Positions 18,433 through 26,934 of a stretch of 64,000 nt of DNA are shown piece by piece (within the stretch, counting starts at the first letter, position 1; every line of letters begins with the position of its first letter). The stretch is from Firmicutes bacterium HGW-Firmicutes-7 (lineage in GTDB: Bacteria > Bacillota > Clostridia > Lachnospirales > Vallitaleaceae). The stretch is from positions 47,905 to 111,904 of the forward strand of contig PGZO01000012.1 of the NCBI GenBank assembly GCA_002841375.1. Reading direction: 5' to 3'. The notes under the pieces are model-generated. The model was not told where the DNA came from and searched no databases. It saw nothing but the letters and a program-made list of their open reading frames with translations. The position numbers and the translations under genes are program-made.

Positions 18433-19809
18433 ATGGAAAATTTTATAGACAATCAAAAGATATTTGATTTACTCGAAGAAGCAAAGAAGTTTAATCAAGA
18501 TAAAATAAATAAAATTATCGTAAAGGCTGAAAGCTGTGAAGGATTGTCGGCGCTCGAAACTGCAGCATTATTAAATGTAGAAGATACTGAAACATTGACG
18601 AAAATGTATAAAGCTGCAGGAACAATCAAGGAAAAGATATATGGGAATAGGATTGTTATGTTTGCCCCTCTTTATGTTTCAAACTATTGTATTAATGGAT
18701 GTTCCTATTGTGGATACAAATGTAGTAATAATTTTGACAGACGTAAACTTACGGATGAAGAAATAAGCAAAGAGGCTATAAAAATTCAAGATATGGGACA
18801 TAAGCGAATCGTTCTAGAAGCGGGTGAAGATGAAAAGAATTGTTCAATAGATTATATATTAAATTCAATGAAGGTGATTTATGAAACAAAAACCGAAAAG
18901 GGTAGCATTAGGAGAATAAATGTAAATATTGCTGCAACGACTACGGAAAATTATTCGAAATTAAAAGAGGCAGGTATCGGAACTTACACCTTGTTTCAAG
19001 AAACATATCATCTAGAAACTTATAATAAGTTTCATTTATATGGCCCTAAAGCGGATTTTACATATCACCTGACTGCCATGGATCGTGCCATGGAGGGTGG
19101 AATTGATGATGTTGGTATCGGTGCACTTTTTGGCCTGTATGATTACAAATTTGAAGTTATGGGCATGATGATGCATAAAGAACATCTAGAAGAGGTGTTT
19201 GGCGTTGGTCCTCACACGATGTCAGTACCAAGACTCAAAAAAGCGGATGATGTTGATCAACATGATTTTCCATATCTTGTATCTGATAAAGATTTCAAGA
19301 AAATCGTTGCAATTATTAGATTATCCGTTCCTTATACAGGTATCATATTATCGACAAGAGAAGAGCCTGCCTTTAGAGAAGAAGTTATTGAGGTTGGTGT
19401 TTCGCAAATAAGTGCTGGATCGAAAACAGATGTTGGTGGCTATAATGAGCAAGATATTATTGGCGAACAATTTGAACTTGCAGATCATCGTCCATCATCA
19501 GAAGTTATTAAAAGCCTATGCGAACAAGGTTACTTACCGAGCTTTTGTACTGCTTGTTATAGATCAGGAAGAACGGGAGATCGCTTTATGCAGGTAGCAA
19601 AAACAGGACAAATTCACAATCTATGCTTACCAAATGCACTTATGACCTTTAAGGAATATTTAGAAGACTATTCTAATGAAGAAATGAAAAAGTTAGGAGA
19701 AGGAGTAATTGCAAAGCATATTGAAGATATTGAAAATGAAAAGGTAAAAGTTCTAACAAAAGAAAGACTCAAAAATATTGAAGAAGGCAAGAGAGATTTG
19801 TTTTTATAA
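18433..19809 (+). CDS. hydG: [FeFe]-hydrogenase maturation radical SAM enzyme HydG
   Basis: A 458-residue tyrosine lyase that cleaves tyrosine to p-cresol and makes the CO and cyanide ligands of the H-cluster. The radical SAM motif is C86-x3-C90-x2-C93. The C-terminal auxiliary cluster motif C372-x2-C375-x22-C398 is complete and is specific to HydG as opposed to ThiH. I prefer the ATG at 18433, ten bases after AGGAGG; an in-frame ATG at 18409 lies before that ribosome site. HydE, the third maturase, is not in this window. Confidence 0.97.
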   Translation: MENFIDNQKIFDLLEEAKKFNQDKINKIIVKAESCEGLSALETAALLNVEDTETLTKMYKAAGTIKEKIYGNRIVMFAPLYVSNYCINGCSYCGYKCSNNFDRRKLTDEEISKEAIKIQDMGHKRIVLEAGEDEKNCSIDYILNSMKVIYETKTEKGSIRRINVNIAATTTENYSKLKEAGIGTYTLFQETYHLETYNKFHLYGPKADFTYHLTAMDRAMEGGIDDVGIGALFGLYDYKFEVMGMMMHKEHLEEVFGVGPHTMSVPRLKKADDVDQHDFPYLVSDKDFKKIVAIIRLSVPYTGIILSTREEPAFREEVIEVGVSQISAGSKTDVGGYNEQDIIGEQFELADHRPSSEVIKSLCEQGYLPSFCTACYRSGRTGDRFMQVAKTGQIHNLCLPNALMTFKEYLEDYSNEEMKKLGEGVIAKHIEDIENEKVKVLTKERLKNIEEGKRDLFL

Positions 19810-19876
19810 CCATCATTGGTTATAGTGTTAAAAGTATATAGTTGATCTTTCTTACACAGCATATAGTGGTATGGAT
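19808..19876 (+). repeat. 69-bp direct repeat, copy 1
   Basis: Identical to 19935-20003 over 69 bases by eye. It begins at the hydG stop codon and ends inside an imperfect inverted repeat (19854-19903). The 58-base spacer between the copies carries the other arm of that hairpin, so the hydG-proximal unit looks complete and the second copy lacks its 3' arm. Confidence 0.9.
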
Positions 19877-19903
19877 GCTTTAACCATCCGCTATATGTTG
19901 TGT
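19854..19903 (+). repeat. Imperfect hairpin repeat, member 1
   Basis: Arms ACACAGCATATAG (from 19854) and CTATATGTTGTGT (to 19903) can pair with one or two mismatches. The first arm begins with the 14-mer ACACAGCATATAGT, which recurs at 19981 and at 53285. Confidence 0.65.
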
Positions 19904-19915
19904 GAGAATTAGAAT

Positions 19916-19939
19916 AACTTACTTTTGATACTACAACCA
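19916..19939 (+). repeat. 24-base motif, copy 1
   Basis: AACTTACTTTTGATACTACA followed by ACCA. Nearly identical to 21117-21140 (two differences), and loosely similar to 57667-57690. All three lie just downstream of genes. Confidence 0.55.
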
Positions 19940-20003
19940 TCATTGGTTATAGTGTTAAAAGTATATAGTTGATCTTTCTTACACAGCATATAGTGGTATG
20001 GAT
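19935..20003 (+). repeat. 69-bp direct repeat, copy 2
   Basis: Second identical copy of the 19808-19876 repeat, separated by 58 bases. It is followed by a different sequence, so the unit is truncated on its 3' side relative to copy 1. The rest of the 19810-20259 gap holds no convincing gene. Confidence 0.9.
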
Positions 20004-20008
20004 ACGGA

Positions 20009-20050
20009 TGAAAAGTCTAGTACATGATGAATGGCTAGACTTTTCATATT
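20009..20050 (+). terminator. Possible intrinsic terminator of the hyd operon
   Basis: Twelve-bp stem TGAAAAGTCTAG (20009-20020) / CTAGACTTTTCA (20035-20046), a 14-base loop and an AT-rich tail with a T-run. Confidence 0.6.
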
Positions 20051-20259
20051 TTATAATGTAAAATGATACTAAGGCAGTTAAAGGAAAATAATGTATGTAG
20101 TAAAGGCGTTCAACTATAAATTCGGTTGATTGAGAGTATGAGAGATTATGATCACTTTAACAATAGTACAATAAAGTTTTTATCATAGATACGAATATTG
20201 GATAGAATAGTGTATAGTGAAATATAGTTTGATAAAGATAAGAAGAACGAGGAGAAAAT

Positions 20260-21096
20260 ATGATTGAATTAGGAAAAATACAAAAATTAGAAGTGATTAA
20301 GTTAGCTACAGTTGGGGCTTATTTGAATACTAGAAATAATCAAAAACAAGAAAATGTACTCTTGCCTAAAAAGCAAGTACCAATGGATGTTGCAATTGGT
20401 GATGAAATTGAAGTTTTTGTTTATAGAGATTCAAGTGATCGAATTATTTCAACAATAAATAAGCCTAAGATGGTAATGGGTGAAATTAAAAAACTTAAGG
20501 TTGTAGAAGTATCAGATATTGGTGCATTTTTAAACTGGGGTTTAGAGAAGGATTTATTTATACCTTTTAAAGAGCAAACACAAAGACTTCAAAAAGGGTA
20601 TGAATGTCTTGTTGGTTTATATATAGACAAAAGCGATAGAATATGTGCGACCATGAATATTTATGATATGCTCAGCAATGAGTCGCCTTATAAGGTTGAT
20701 GATAAGGTTAAAGGAATTATTTTTAGCATTAATAAGGATATGGGCGCGTTTGTTGCAATAGATAAAAAATATCAAGGTTTGATTCCAATAAAAGAATTGT
20801 ACAGTGACCATAAATATGGGGATGAAATCGAAGCTAGGGTCACGAAAGTAAGAGAGGATGGTAAGCTAGACTTAAGCCTAAGAGAAAAATCCTACATGCA
20901 AATGGATAAAGATGCAGATAAGATTTATGAACGACTAATTAAAAGTGGTGGGTACCTTCCTTATAATGACAAAACGCCAGCTAGTAAAATCTATGCTGAA
21001 TTTGACATGAGTAAGAATGGCTTTAAAACAGCCATTGGCAGATTGTTAAAAGCAAAGAAGATTTGTTTTGTAAAAGATGGTATTCAAAAATTATAG
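20260..21096 (+). CDS. cvfB: S1-type RNA-binding protein, CvfB family
   Basis: A 278-residue cytoplasmic protein built of tandem S1-like beta-barrels (about residues 1-60, 70-135, 145-205) and a C-terminal winged-helix-like domain (about 215-278), the architecture of CvfB/YitL. The third barrel is the most S1-like (VKGIIFSINKDMGAFVAID ... KLDLSLRE). CvfB binds RNA and affects virulence genes in Staphylococcus; its cellular role elsewhere is unclear. GAGGAGA precedes the ATG. It is monocistronic and followed by a terminator. Confidence 0.88.
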   Translation: MIELGKIQKLEVIKLATVGAYLNTRNNQKQENVLLPKKQVPMDVAIGDEIEVFVYRDSSDRIISTINKPKMVMGEIKKLKVVEVSDIGAFLNWGLEKDLFIPFKEQTQRLQKGYECLVGLYIDKSDRICATMNIYDMLSNESPYKVDDKVKGIIFSINKDMGAFVAIDKKYQGLIPIKELYSDHKYGDEIEARVTKVREDGKLDLSLREKSYMQMDKDADKIYERLIKSGGYLPYNDKTPASKIYAEFDMSKNGFKTAIGRLLKAKKICFVKDGIQKL

Positions 21097-21116
21097 TGTA
21101 AGAGAATATGGTTACG

Positions 21117-21140
21117 AACTTACTTTTGGCACTACAACCA
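21117..21140 (+). repeat. 24-base motif, copy 2
   Basis: AACTTACTTTTGGCACTACA followed by ACCA, just after the cvfB stop. It differs from copy 1 at two positions. The upstream bases (GTGTAAGAG against GTGTGAGAA) also look related. Confidence 0.55.
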
Positions 21141-21169
21141 GAATATTTAATCTTGAACATATATTTTAA

Positions 21170-21200
21170 CGGCTCTATAATAGGGCCGATTTCTTTTTTG
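21170..21200 (+). terminator. Intrinsic terminator after cvfB
   Basis: Stem CGGCTCTA (21170-21177) / TAGGGCCG (21181-21188) with one G-U pair, a three-base loop, then ATTTCTTTTTT. Confidence 0.6.
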
Positions 21201-21274
21201 CTAAAAAAGTTCTTCATAATCAATTGGAAAAGCGATCAAGGAATATATAGTAGCTCGGGGGAGGAAAGATTAAG

Positions 21275-23038
21275 ATGAGAAAAATAAAAAGAAAGCCTTG
21301 GTTATTAACAAAGTATTTTCTGAAATTTAAGTGGCACTATCTTATAGGCTTTTTAGCAGTCGTTTTTGTTGACTATATTCAACTACAAATTCCATTGTTA
21401 ACAGGTCAGATTTCTGATGGTCTTCAACTTGGAAACTATAATAGCAAAATGCTATTTCAAAAAATTCTATGGATTATGCTCATTGGCTTATCTATTGGGA
21501 TTTTAAGGTATATATGGAGGTATTTTATTTTTGGAACGAGTAGAAAAATTGAAAATGACCTTAGAAATGATTTGTTTAATCACTTAGAAAAGCTCTCTCT
21601 AAAGTTTTATAACGAAAACAAAATAGGGGATCTAATGGCATATGCTACGAATGATATTAGCGCCATTCGGATGATGGTTGGTCCTGGGGTTTTAATGGGC
21701 TTAGATGTTGTTCTTATAACATCATTGGTATTGTATCAAATGATTACTAAAATAAGTCTCGAACTAACATTAGCAGCGGTCGTACCTCTTCCAATTATTG
21801 CGTTTGGTAGTCTTATTTTCGGAAAGCATATGCGATCAAGGTTTAAAGAAAAGCAAGAGGCTTTTGCATATATGTCTGATATTGTTCAAGAAAGTATTTC
21901 AGGTATTCGTGTTATAAAAGCATTTGTTCAAGAGAGCAAAGAGGTTATTGCTTTTAATAAGGTAAATAAAAATAATTATGACAAAAATATGAGTGTAGTG
22001 AAGCTTCATGCAGTAATGCTTCCTCTTGCAATGATGATCTCTGGATTTAGTATTGCGGTTGTTTTAGGCTATGGTGGCTACTTAGCTATCCTAGGCAAGA
22101 TTTCATTAGGTGAGTTGGTTGCTTTTATTCAATATTTGTTAATTCTTGTATGGCCTATGATTGCTTTTGGTTGGTGCTTAAATATACTTTCTCAAGGATC
22201 GGCTTCGTTGGATAGACTCGAAAAACTACTGCATATTGCGCCAGATGTATTTGATGAGCCAACCGTTCAAAGCATAGAAAAAATAAAAGGTAAAATTGAA
22301 TTTAGAAATCTAAGCTTTCATTATCCAGGAACTAAATCAGAGGACCTTAAAAATATTGCTTTAACTGTAAAAGAAGGAGAAACATTAGGCATTGTTGGTA
22401 GAACAGGTAGTGGGAAAACCACGCTAATTAACTTGCTACTAAGACTTTATAATCCTCCTAGAGGCACGATATTTATTGATGGAATTGACATTATGGAAAT
22501 CCCTCTAAAGGTGCTAAGAGGAGCCCTTGGTTATGTACCACAGGATAATTTTTTGTTTTCTGAAACCATTGCGAGAAACATTGCATTTAGCTCAGAAGCG
22601 TATACCAAGCAAGAGATTGAAGAAGCTGCTAAAAATGCGAATGTTCATAAGGATATCATTGACTTTTCACTAGGATATGAAACCATTATTGGTGAAAAAG
22701 GGGTAACCCTATCGGGTGGACAAAAGCAGAGGCTTTCTATAGCGAGGGCGCTTATAAAAAAACCACCAATTCTTATTTTGGATGATGCAGTGTCAGCTGT
22801 AGATACCCATACTGAAGAAGAGATTATGAACCATCTTAGACAGGATAGACAGGATAAAACGACAATTATTATCGCACATAGGATCTCTACATTACAAAAT
22901 GCAAATCATATTATCGTTGTTGATGAAGGTACAATAATTGAACAGGGTAATCATGAGCGTCTAATTGAACAAAAAGGAAGCTATTATGATATGGTTCAAA
23001 AGCAACAATTGGAAAAAGAAATATTAGACCAAGAGTAA
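21275..23038 (+). CDS. Heterodimeric ABC exporter subunit with degenerate ATP site (BmrC/LmrC-like)
   Basis: A 587-residue half-transporter: six membrane segments (about 1-310) fused to an ATPase. Motifs: Walker A GRTGSGKT, Q-loop YVPQDN, signature LSGGQKQR, Walker B ILILDDAVSAVD, H-loop AHR. The catalytic Glu after Walker B is Asp here, the hallmark of the non-hydrolytic subunit of heterodimeric exporters such as LmrCD and BmrCD. The next gene, 11 bases downstream, supplies the Glu-bearing partner. The likely substrate is a drug or lipid-like compound, unknown. Confidence 0.9.
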   Translation: MRKIKRKPWLLTKYFLKFKWHYLIGFLAVVFVDYIQLQIPLLTGQISDGLQLGNYNSKMLFQKILWIMLIGLSIGILRYIWRYFIFGTSRKIENDLRNDLFNHLEKLSLKFYNENKIGDLMAYATNDISAIRMMVGPGVLMGLDVVLITSLVLYQMITKISLELTLAAVVPLPIIAFGSLIFGKHMRSRFKEKQEAFAYMSDIVQESISGIRVIKAFVQESKEVIAFNKVNKNNYDKNMSVVKLHAVMLPLAMMISGFSIAVVLGYGGYLAILGKISLGELVAFIQYLLILVWPMIAFGWCLNILSQGSASLDRLEKLLHIAPDVFDEPTVQSIEKIKGKIEFRNLSFHYPGTKSEDLKNIALTVKEGETLGIVGRTGSGKTTLINLLLRLYNPPRGTIFIDGIDIMEIPLKVLRGALGYVPQDNFLFSETIARNIAFSSEAYTKQEIEEAAKNANVHKDIIDFSLGYETIIGEKGVTLSGGQKQRLSIARALIKKPPILILDDAVSAVDTHTEEEIMNHLRQDRQDKTTIIIAHRISTLQNANHIIVVDEGTIIEQGNHERLIEQKGSYYDMVQKQQLEKEILDQE

Positions 23039-23049
23039 GAGGTGTTAAT

Positions 23050-25107
23050 GTGGAACATATTAAAGAAAATGAACATAAAGGCTATGACAAAAAAATTATT
23101 ATTAGATTATTAAAATATGCAAAGCCCTATATTGGATGGATTAGTCTTTCACTCATATTGGTTTTAGCAGTAGTTAGTATGGAGCTTATTAGACCAATAT
23201 TAATAGGAAAAGCTATAGATGAAATGATTACCGACTATAAAAAGCCCTATGCAATTGTTGAGTCGGGAACAAATGGCGCAATTATTGTAGGAGAAGTAAG
23301 CGTTGTTCTTGATGGTAATCTGTACGAAAAAAATGAAAAGGGACGAATCATTTATGATGAAAACTATAAACCCTCTTATTTCTTTGTAACAGAATTAACA
23401 AAGGATCAGCTGCCTCAATTAGATGAGCTTCAAGTGACATCAATTGGTGAGAAATATTATGTTAACCTTGAAGGCATCCAAAAGCAAGTTATTCCTTTAT
23501 CAGATCAAGTGCTTAAGCGTTTAAGACAAAATGATATTGATCAGCTGGTGAAGATTACAATTGTTTTTATTGGTGTATTAATACTTGGGATGGTGATTAA
23601 TTACTTACAAACCTTATTACTACATTATACTGGACAAAAAATTATTTACAATATTAGAGATGAACTGTTTTCACATGTACAAAGATTATCTGTTCAATTT
23701 TTTAACAATAATCCTGTAGGTAAATTGGTTACGAGGATTACAAATGATACTGAAACTTTAAACGAAATGTATACCAGTGTTATAGTTAATTCAGCCAATA
23801 ACATTTTAATGATTATAGGAATATCAATTTTTATGCTTTTTCTAGATTGGAAATTAACATTATTAATATTTATTGTTATACCACTTATTGTGCTAGCCAC
23901 AATGTTATTTAGACACTATTCTATTAGGGCGTATAGAGACGTAAGAACAAAGGTCGCAAACCTTAATGCCTTTCTTTCTGAGCATTTATCAGGAATGAGA
24001 ATTGTGCAAATTTTTACACAGGAAGAAAGGAAGATGAAAGAATTTAAAAACGCTAGTGATGAACTGCTAAATGCACATATGAAACAAATGATTTTATTTA
24101 GTGTTTATAGACCCTATATGTATTTTATGTATATTTTAGGATTAATAATTGTTCTAGGTTATGGAGGAACACAGGTTATTAATGGAAAGATGTCAATAGG
24201 GATGCTAATTATATTCATTCAATACATTTCTATATTTTTTGAACCTATACAACAGCTTGCAGAACAATTTGATATTTTGCAATCTGCCATGGCTTCAGCA
24301 GAGAAAATATTTTCGTTATTGGATGAAGAAGAATATATTCATCACGAAGAGGAGTTAGTTGAACTCGAGGAGGTTCGTGGCGAAATAGAATTTAAGAATG
24401 TATGGTTTGCATATGAAAAAGAAGATTGGGTGTTGAAGGATGTATCATTTAAAGTTAAGTCAGGCGAAACAATAGCTTTTGTAGGGGCCACAGGAGCAGG
24501 TAAAACTTCTATACTAAGCCTTATTAATAGATATTATGATATTCAAAAAGGTCAAATTCTATTAGATGGAATCTGTATAAGTAAAATAAATGTCCATAGT
24601 CTTAGAGCTCATATTGGCCAAATGCTACAAGATGTATTCTTGTTTACGGGTAGTATTAAAAGTAATATTCGTCTAAAAAATGAAAATATTTCAGATGAAC
24701 AAATAATTGGAGCAGCAACGTATGTAAATGCAAATCATTTTATTGATAAGTTGCCAAAGAAATATAATGAAAGGGTGTACGAAAGAGGTGCGACTTTTTC
24801 AGCAGGGCAAAGGCAGTTGCTATCCTTTGCTAGAACGTTGGCTTACAATCCTTCGATATTAATTTTAGATGAAGCAACGTCCAATATTGATACTGAAACG
24901 GAAGGACTTATTCAAGATGCATTGCTTAAGTTGATGGAGGGGAGGACGACACTAGTTGTAGCACATAGACTATCAACAATACAACATGCGGATAAGATTA
25001 TTGTACTCCATAAGGGACGAATAAAAGAGATTGGTAATCATCAAGAATTATTAGGTAAGAAAGGGATCTATTATAGCTTATATCAATTGCAGTATAAGGA
25101 GAGTTAG
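23050..25107 (+). CDS. Heterodimeric ABC exporter subunit with catalytic Glu and extracellular insertion (BmrD/LmrD-like)
   Basis: A 685-residue half-transporter with GTG start and GAGGTG upstream. Between membrane segments 1 and 2 (about residues 55-160) is a roughly 100-residue hydrophilic insertion, also known in BmrD/YheH-type subunits, which form an extracellular lid. ATPase motifs: Walker A GATGAGKT, Walker B ILILDEATSNID with the catalytic Glu, H-loop VVAHR. The signature is FSAGQ instead of LSGGQ, so the ATP site completed by the partner's Asp is the degenerate one. It pairs with the preceding gene. Confidence 0.9.
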   Translation: MEHIKENEHKGYDKKIIIRLLKYAKPYIGWISLSLILVLAVVSMELIRPILIGKAIDEMITDYKKPYAIVESGTNGAIIVGEVSVVLDGNLYEKNEKGRIIYDENYKPSYFFVTELTKDQLPQLDELQVTSIGEKYYVNLEGIQKQVIPLSDQVLKRLRQNDIDQLVKITIVFIGVLILGMVINYLQTLLLHYTGQKIIYNIRDELFSHVQRLSVQFFNNNPVGKLVTRITNDTETLNEMYTSVIVNSANNILMIIGISIFMLFLDWKLTLLIFIVIPLIVLATMLFRHYSIRAYRDVRTKVANLNAFLSEHLSGMRIVQIFTQEERKMKEFKNASDELLNAHMKQMILFSVYRPYMYFMYILGLIIVLGYGGTQVINGKMSIGMLIIFIQYISIFFEPIQQLAEQFDILQSAMASAEKIFSLLDEEEYIHHEEELVELEEVRGEIEFKNVWFAYEKEDWVLKDVSFKVKSGETIAFVGATGAGKTSILSLINRYYDIQKGQILLDGICISKINVHSLRAHIGQMLQDVFLFTGSIKSNIRLKNENISDEQIIGAATYVNANHFIDKLPKKYNERVYERGATFSAGQRQLLSFARTLAYNPSILILDEATSNIDTETEGLIQDALLKLMEGRTTLVVAHRLSTIQHADKIIVLHKGRIKEIGNHQELLGKKGIYYSLYQLQYKES

Positions 25108-25154
25108 TAAAACGAAAGATATTTGTTTTTTATTATTGACGAATGTAAGTAGAT

Positions 25155-25185
25155 AACCTGTGGTGTATACCATAGGTTATTTTTG
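25155..25185 (+). terminator. Intrinsic terminator after the ABC exporter pair
   Basis: Stem AACCTGTGGT (25155-25164) / ACCATAGGTT (25169-25178) with one G-U pair, a four-base loop, then ATTTTTG. Confidence 0.75.
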
Positions 25186-25228
25186 AAGATGGGTATACTA
25201 TTATTTATTATACTTAAGGAGGATTCAA

Positions 25229-26749
25229 ATGGAGCAAAAAGAAAATGCATCTTTTTGGGAGCAATTAGATAAAAAAACGAGTTTTTCTAAATTAGATCAT
25301 AAGATTAAGGTGAATACAGCAATTATTGGCGGGGGTATATTTGGAATCACCACTGCAATGTTGCTTATGAAAGAGAATGTTGAGGTCTCTGTTCTTGAAG
25401 CCAGAACAATAGGAAGTGGAGCAACAGGGCGTACAACTGCAAAGGTCACTTCTCAACATAGATTAATCTATCAAGATATTGTTAGATCTCAAGGTGACAG
25501 CGGAGCAAGACAATATGCCGATGCAAATCAAGAGGCAATAGAAAAAATTAAAGAAGTCATTAAAGAGTATCATATTGATTGTGATTATGAAGAACAAAAA
25601 AGCTATGTTTTTGCTACAACTGAAAAAGGAGTAGAAAAGATTAAAAGGGAATATGAAGCAGCGATAAAGCTTGGATTACCTGCGTCAATCGTATCAAATG
25701 AGAAGCTTCCATTTAAGATTGAAGCAGCCTTATGTTTTGAAGGACAAGGAATGTTTCACCCTTTAAAATATTTATATAAAATAGCAGATATTTTAATGGA
25801 GCACAAAGTTCCCATCTATGAAAATACGCGTATTACTGAAATAGATGGTAAGGGACCATTTATACTGAAGACAGATGATGGCATAGAAGTAGAAGCAGCT
25901 AATGTGATCATCGCAACAAAGTATCCAATTTTAAATAAGAAGGGGTTGTTCGTCACTAAGCTATATGTTATGAGAACCTATATAGTTGCGGGGTATTCTG
26001 AAAAAATTCACTTTGATGGAATGTATATAAATGCAGAAGATCCAGTTCGTTCGTTGAGGTCATATGTTTATGAGGGGAAAGAACTCATACTTATCGTTGG
26101 TGCTAGCCATCAGACCGGAGCGTGTAAGCATACAGAAGCACCTTATGATGAGCTGATTGCTTACGCAAAAAAGCTAGATCAAGATTTCGATATTCAATAC
26201 AAATGGTCTACACAAGATTGTTTGTCTTTAGATAAAATACCATACATTGGTAGTTTGTCAGAGGATTTATCTGAAATTTACATTGGAATAGGTTTTTCGA
26301 AATGGGGTATAACAAATTCAACAGTAGCTGCTATGATCCTTCGAGATTTTATACTTGGAAAAGACAATCCTTGGAAGGATGTATTTAATCCAAAGAGAAG
26401 CTTTAGTATGAAAGCATCTAAGGAGTTGTTGATTCAAGGAATTGATCTTGCTGGTGATTTGATAAAAAAAGTCTTACCAGTTGAGGAGATGGACTTGACG
26501 GATATTGAAAATGGAGAAGGAAAAGTGATAGAATATAATAATGAAAAAGTTGGTGTATTTAAGGATCAAGAAGGTAATGTTTTTTGTGTAGAGCCTACGT
26601 GCAAGCATATGGGATGTCAAGTCACCTTTAATAATGCTGAAAAAACATGGGATTGTCCTTGCCATGGGTCAAGATATACTTGCCAAGGAGAGGTTATTGA
26701 AGCGCCAGCAGTAGCAGCGTTAGAAATAAAAAGTTTGAATAGAATGTAG
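25229..26749 (+). CDS. FAD-dependent oxidoreductase with C-terminal Rieske domain
   Basis: A 506-residue fusion. Residues about 30-380 form a DAO-type FAD oxidoreductase with the dinucleotide-binding motif IIGGGIFGITTAMLL and a second block SGATGRTTAK. Residues about 420-506 form a Rieske [2Fe-2S] domain: C458-x-H460 and C476-x-x-H479 ligands, with C463 and C478 placed for the usual disulfide. Similar fusions occur widely in bacteria (YhfW-like), with unknown substrate. AGGAGG precedes the ATG. It seems monocistronic; electron donor and acceptor are unknown. Confidence 0.9.
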   Translation: MEQKENASFWEQLDKKTSFSKLDHKIKVNTAIIGGGIFGITTAMLLMKENVEVSVLEARTIGSGATGRTTAKVTSQHRLIYQDIVRSQGDSGARQYADANQEAIEKIKEVIKEYHIDCDYEEQKSYVFATTEKGVEKIKREYEAAIKLGLPASIVSNEKLPFKIEAALCFEGQGMFHPLKYLYKIADILMEHKVPIYENTRITEIDGKGPFILKTDDGIEVEAANVIIATKYPILNKKGLFVTKLYVMRTYIVAGYSEKIHFDGMYINAEDPVRSLRSYVYEGKELILIVGASHQTGACKHTEAPYDELIAYAKKLDQDFDIQYKWSTQDCLSLDKIPYIGSLSEDLSEIYIGIGFSKWGITNSTVAAMILRDFILGKDNPWKDVFNPKRSFSMKASKELLIQGIDLAGDLIKKVLPVEEMDLTDIENGEGKVIEYNNEKVGVFKDQEGNVFCVEPTCKHMGCQVTFNNAEKTWDCPCHGSRYTCQGEVIEAPAVAALEIKSLNRM

Positions 26750-26934
26750 GAGTATAATATAGAATCAAGGTGAAATCTAATGGGTGTCATGTTTGTAGGT
26801 AGGTAAGCCGTAAACGTTGTGAATTGTAATACGAATAAAAACGTGATAGAATGATTTTGTTGTAGAAGATGTAGCTTGAAATAAATAAAAATCAAGTTTT
26901 ACAGATTATAAGTTATGCATTTTGGAGGAATAGT

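Noticed and set aside
18433..19809. Thiamine-synthesis tyrosine lyase ThiH instead of HydG
   Set aside because: The C-terminal CX2CX22C motif and neighbours hydF and TM1266-type gene identify HydG.
19808..20003. Possible CRISPR or tandem array from the two 69-bp repeats
   Set aside because: Only two copies, too long for CRISPR repeats, a single spacer, and no cas genes nearby.
21275..25107. Bacteriocin or peptide export system
   Set aside because: No peptidase C39 domain and no small precursor gene nearby; the pair fits BmrCD/LmrCD-type multidrug exporters.
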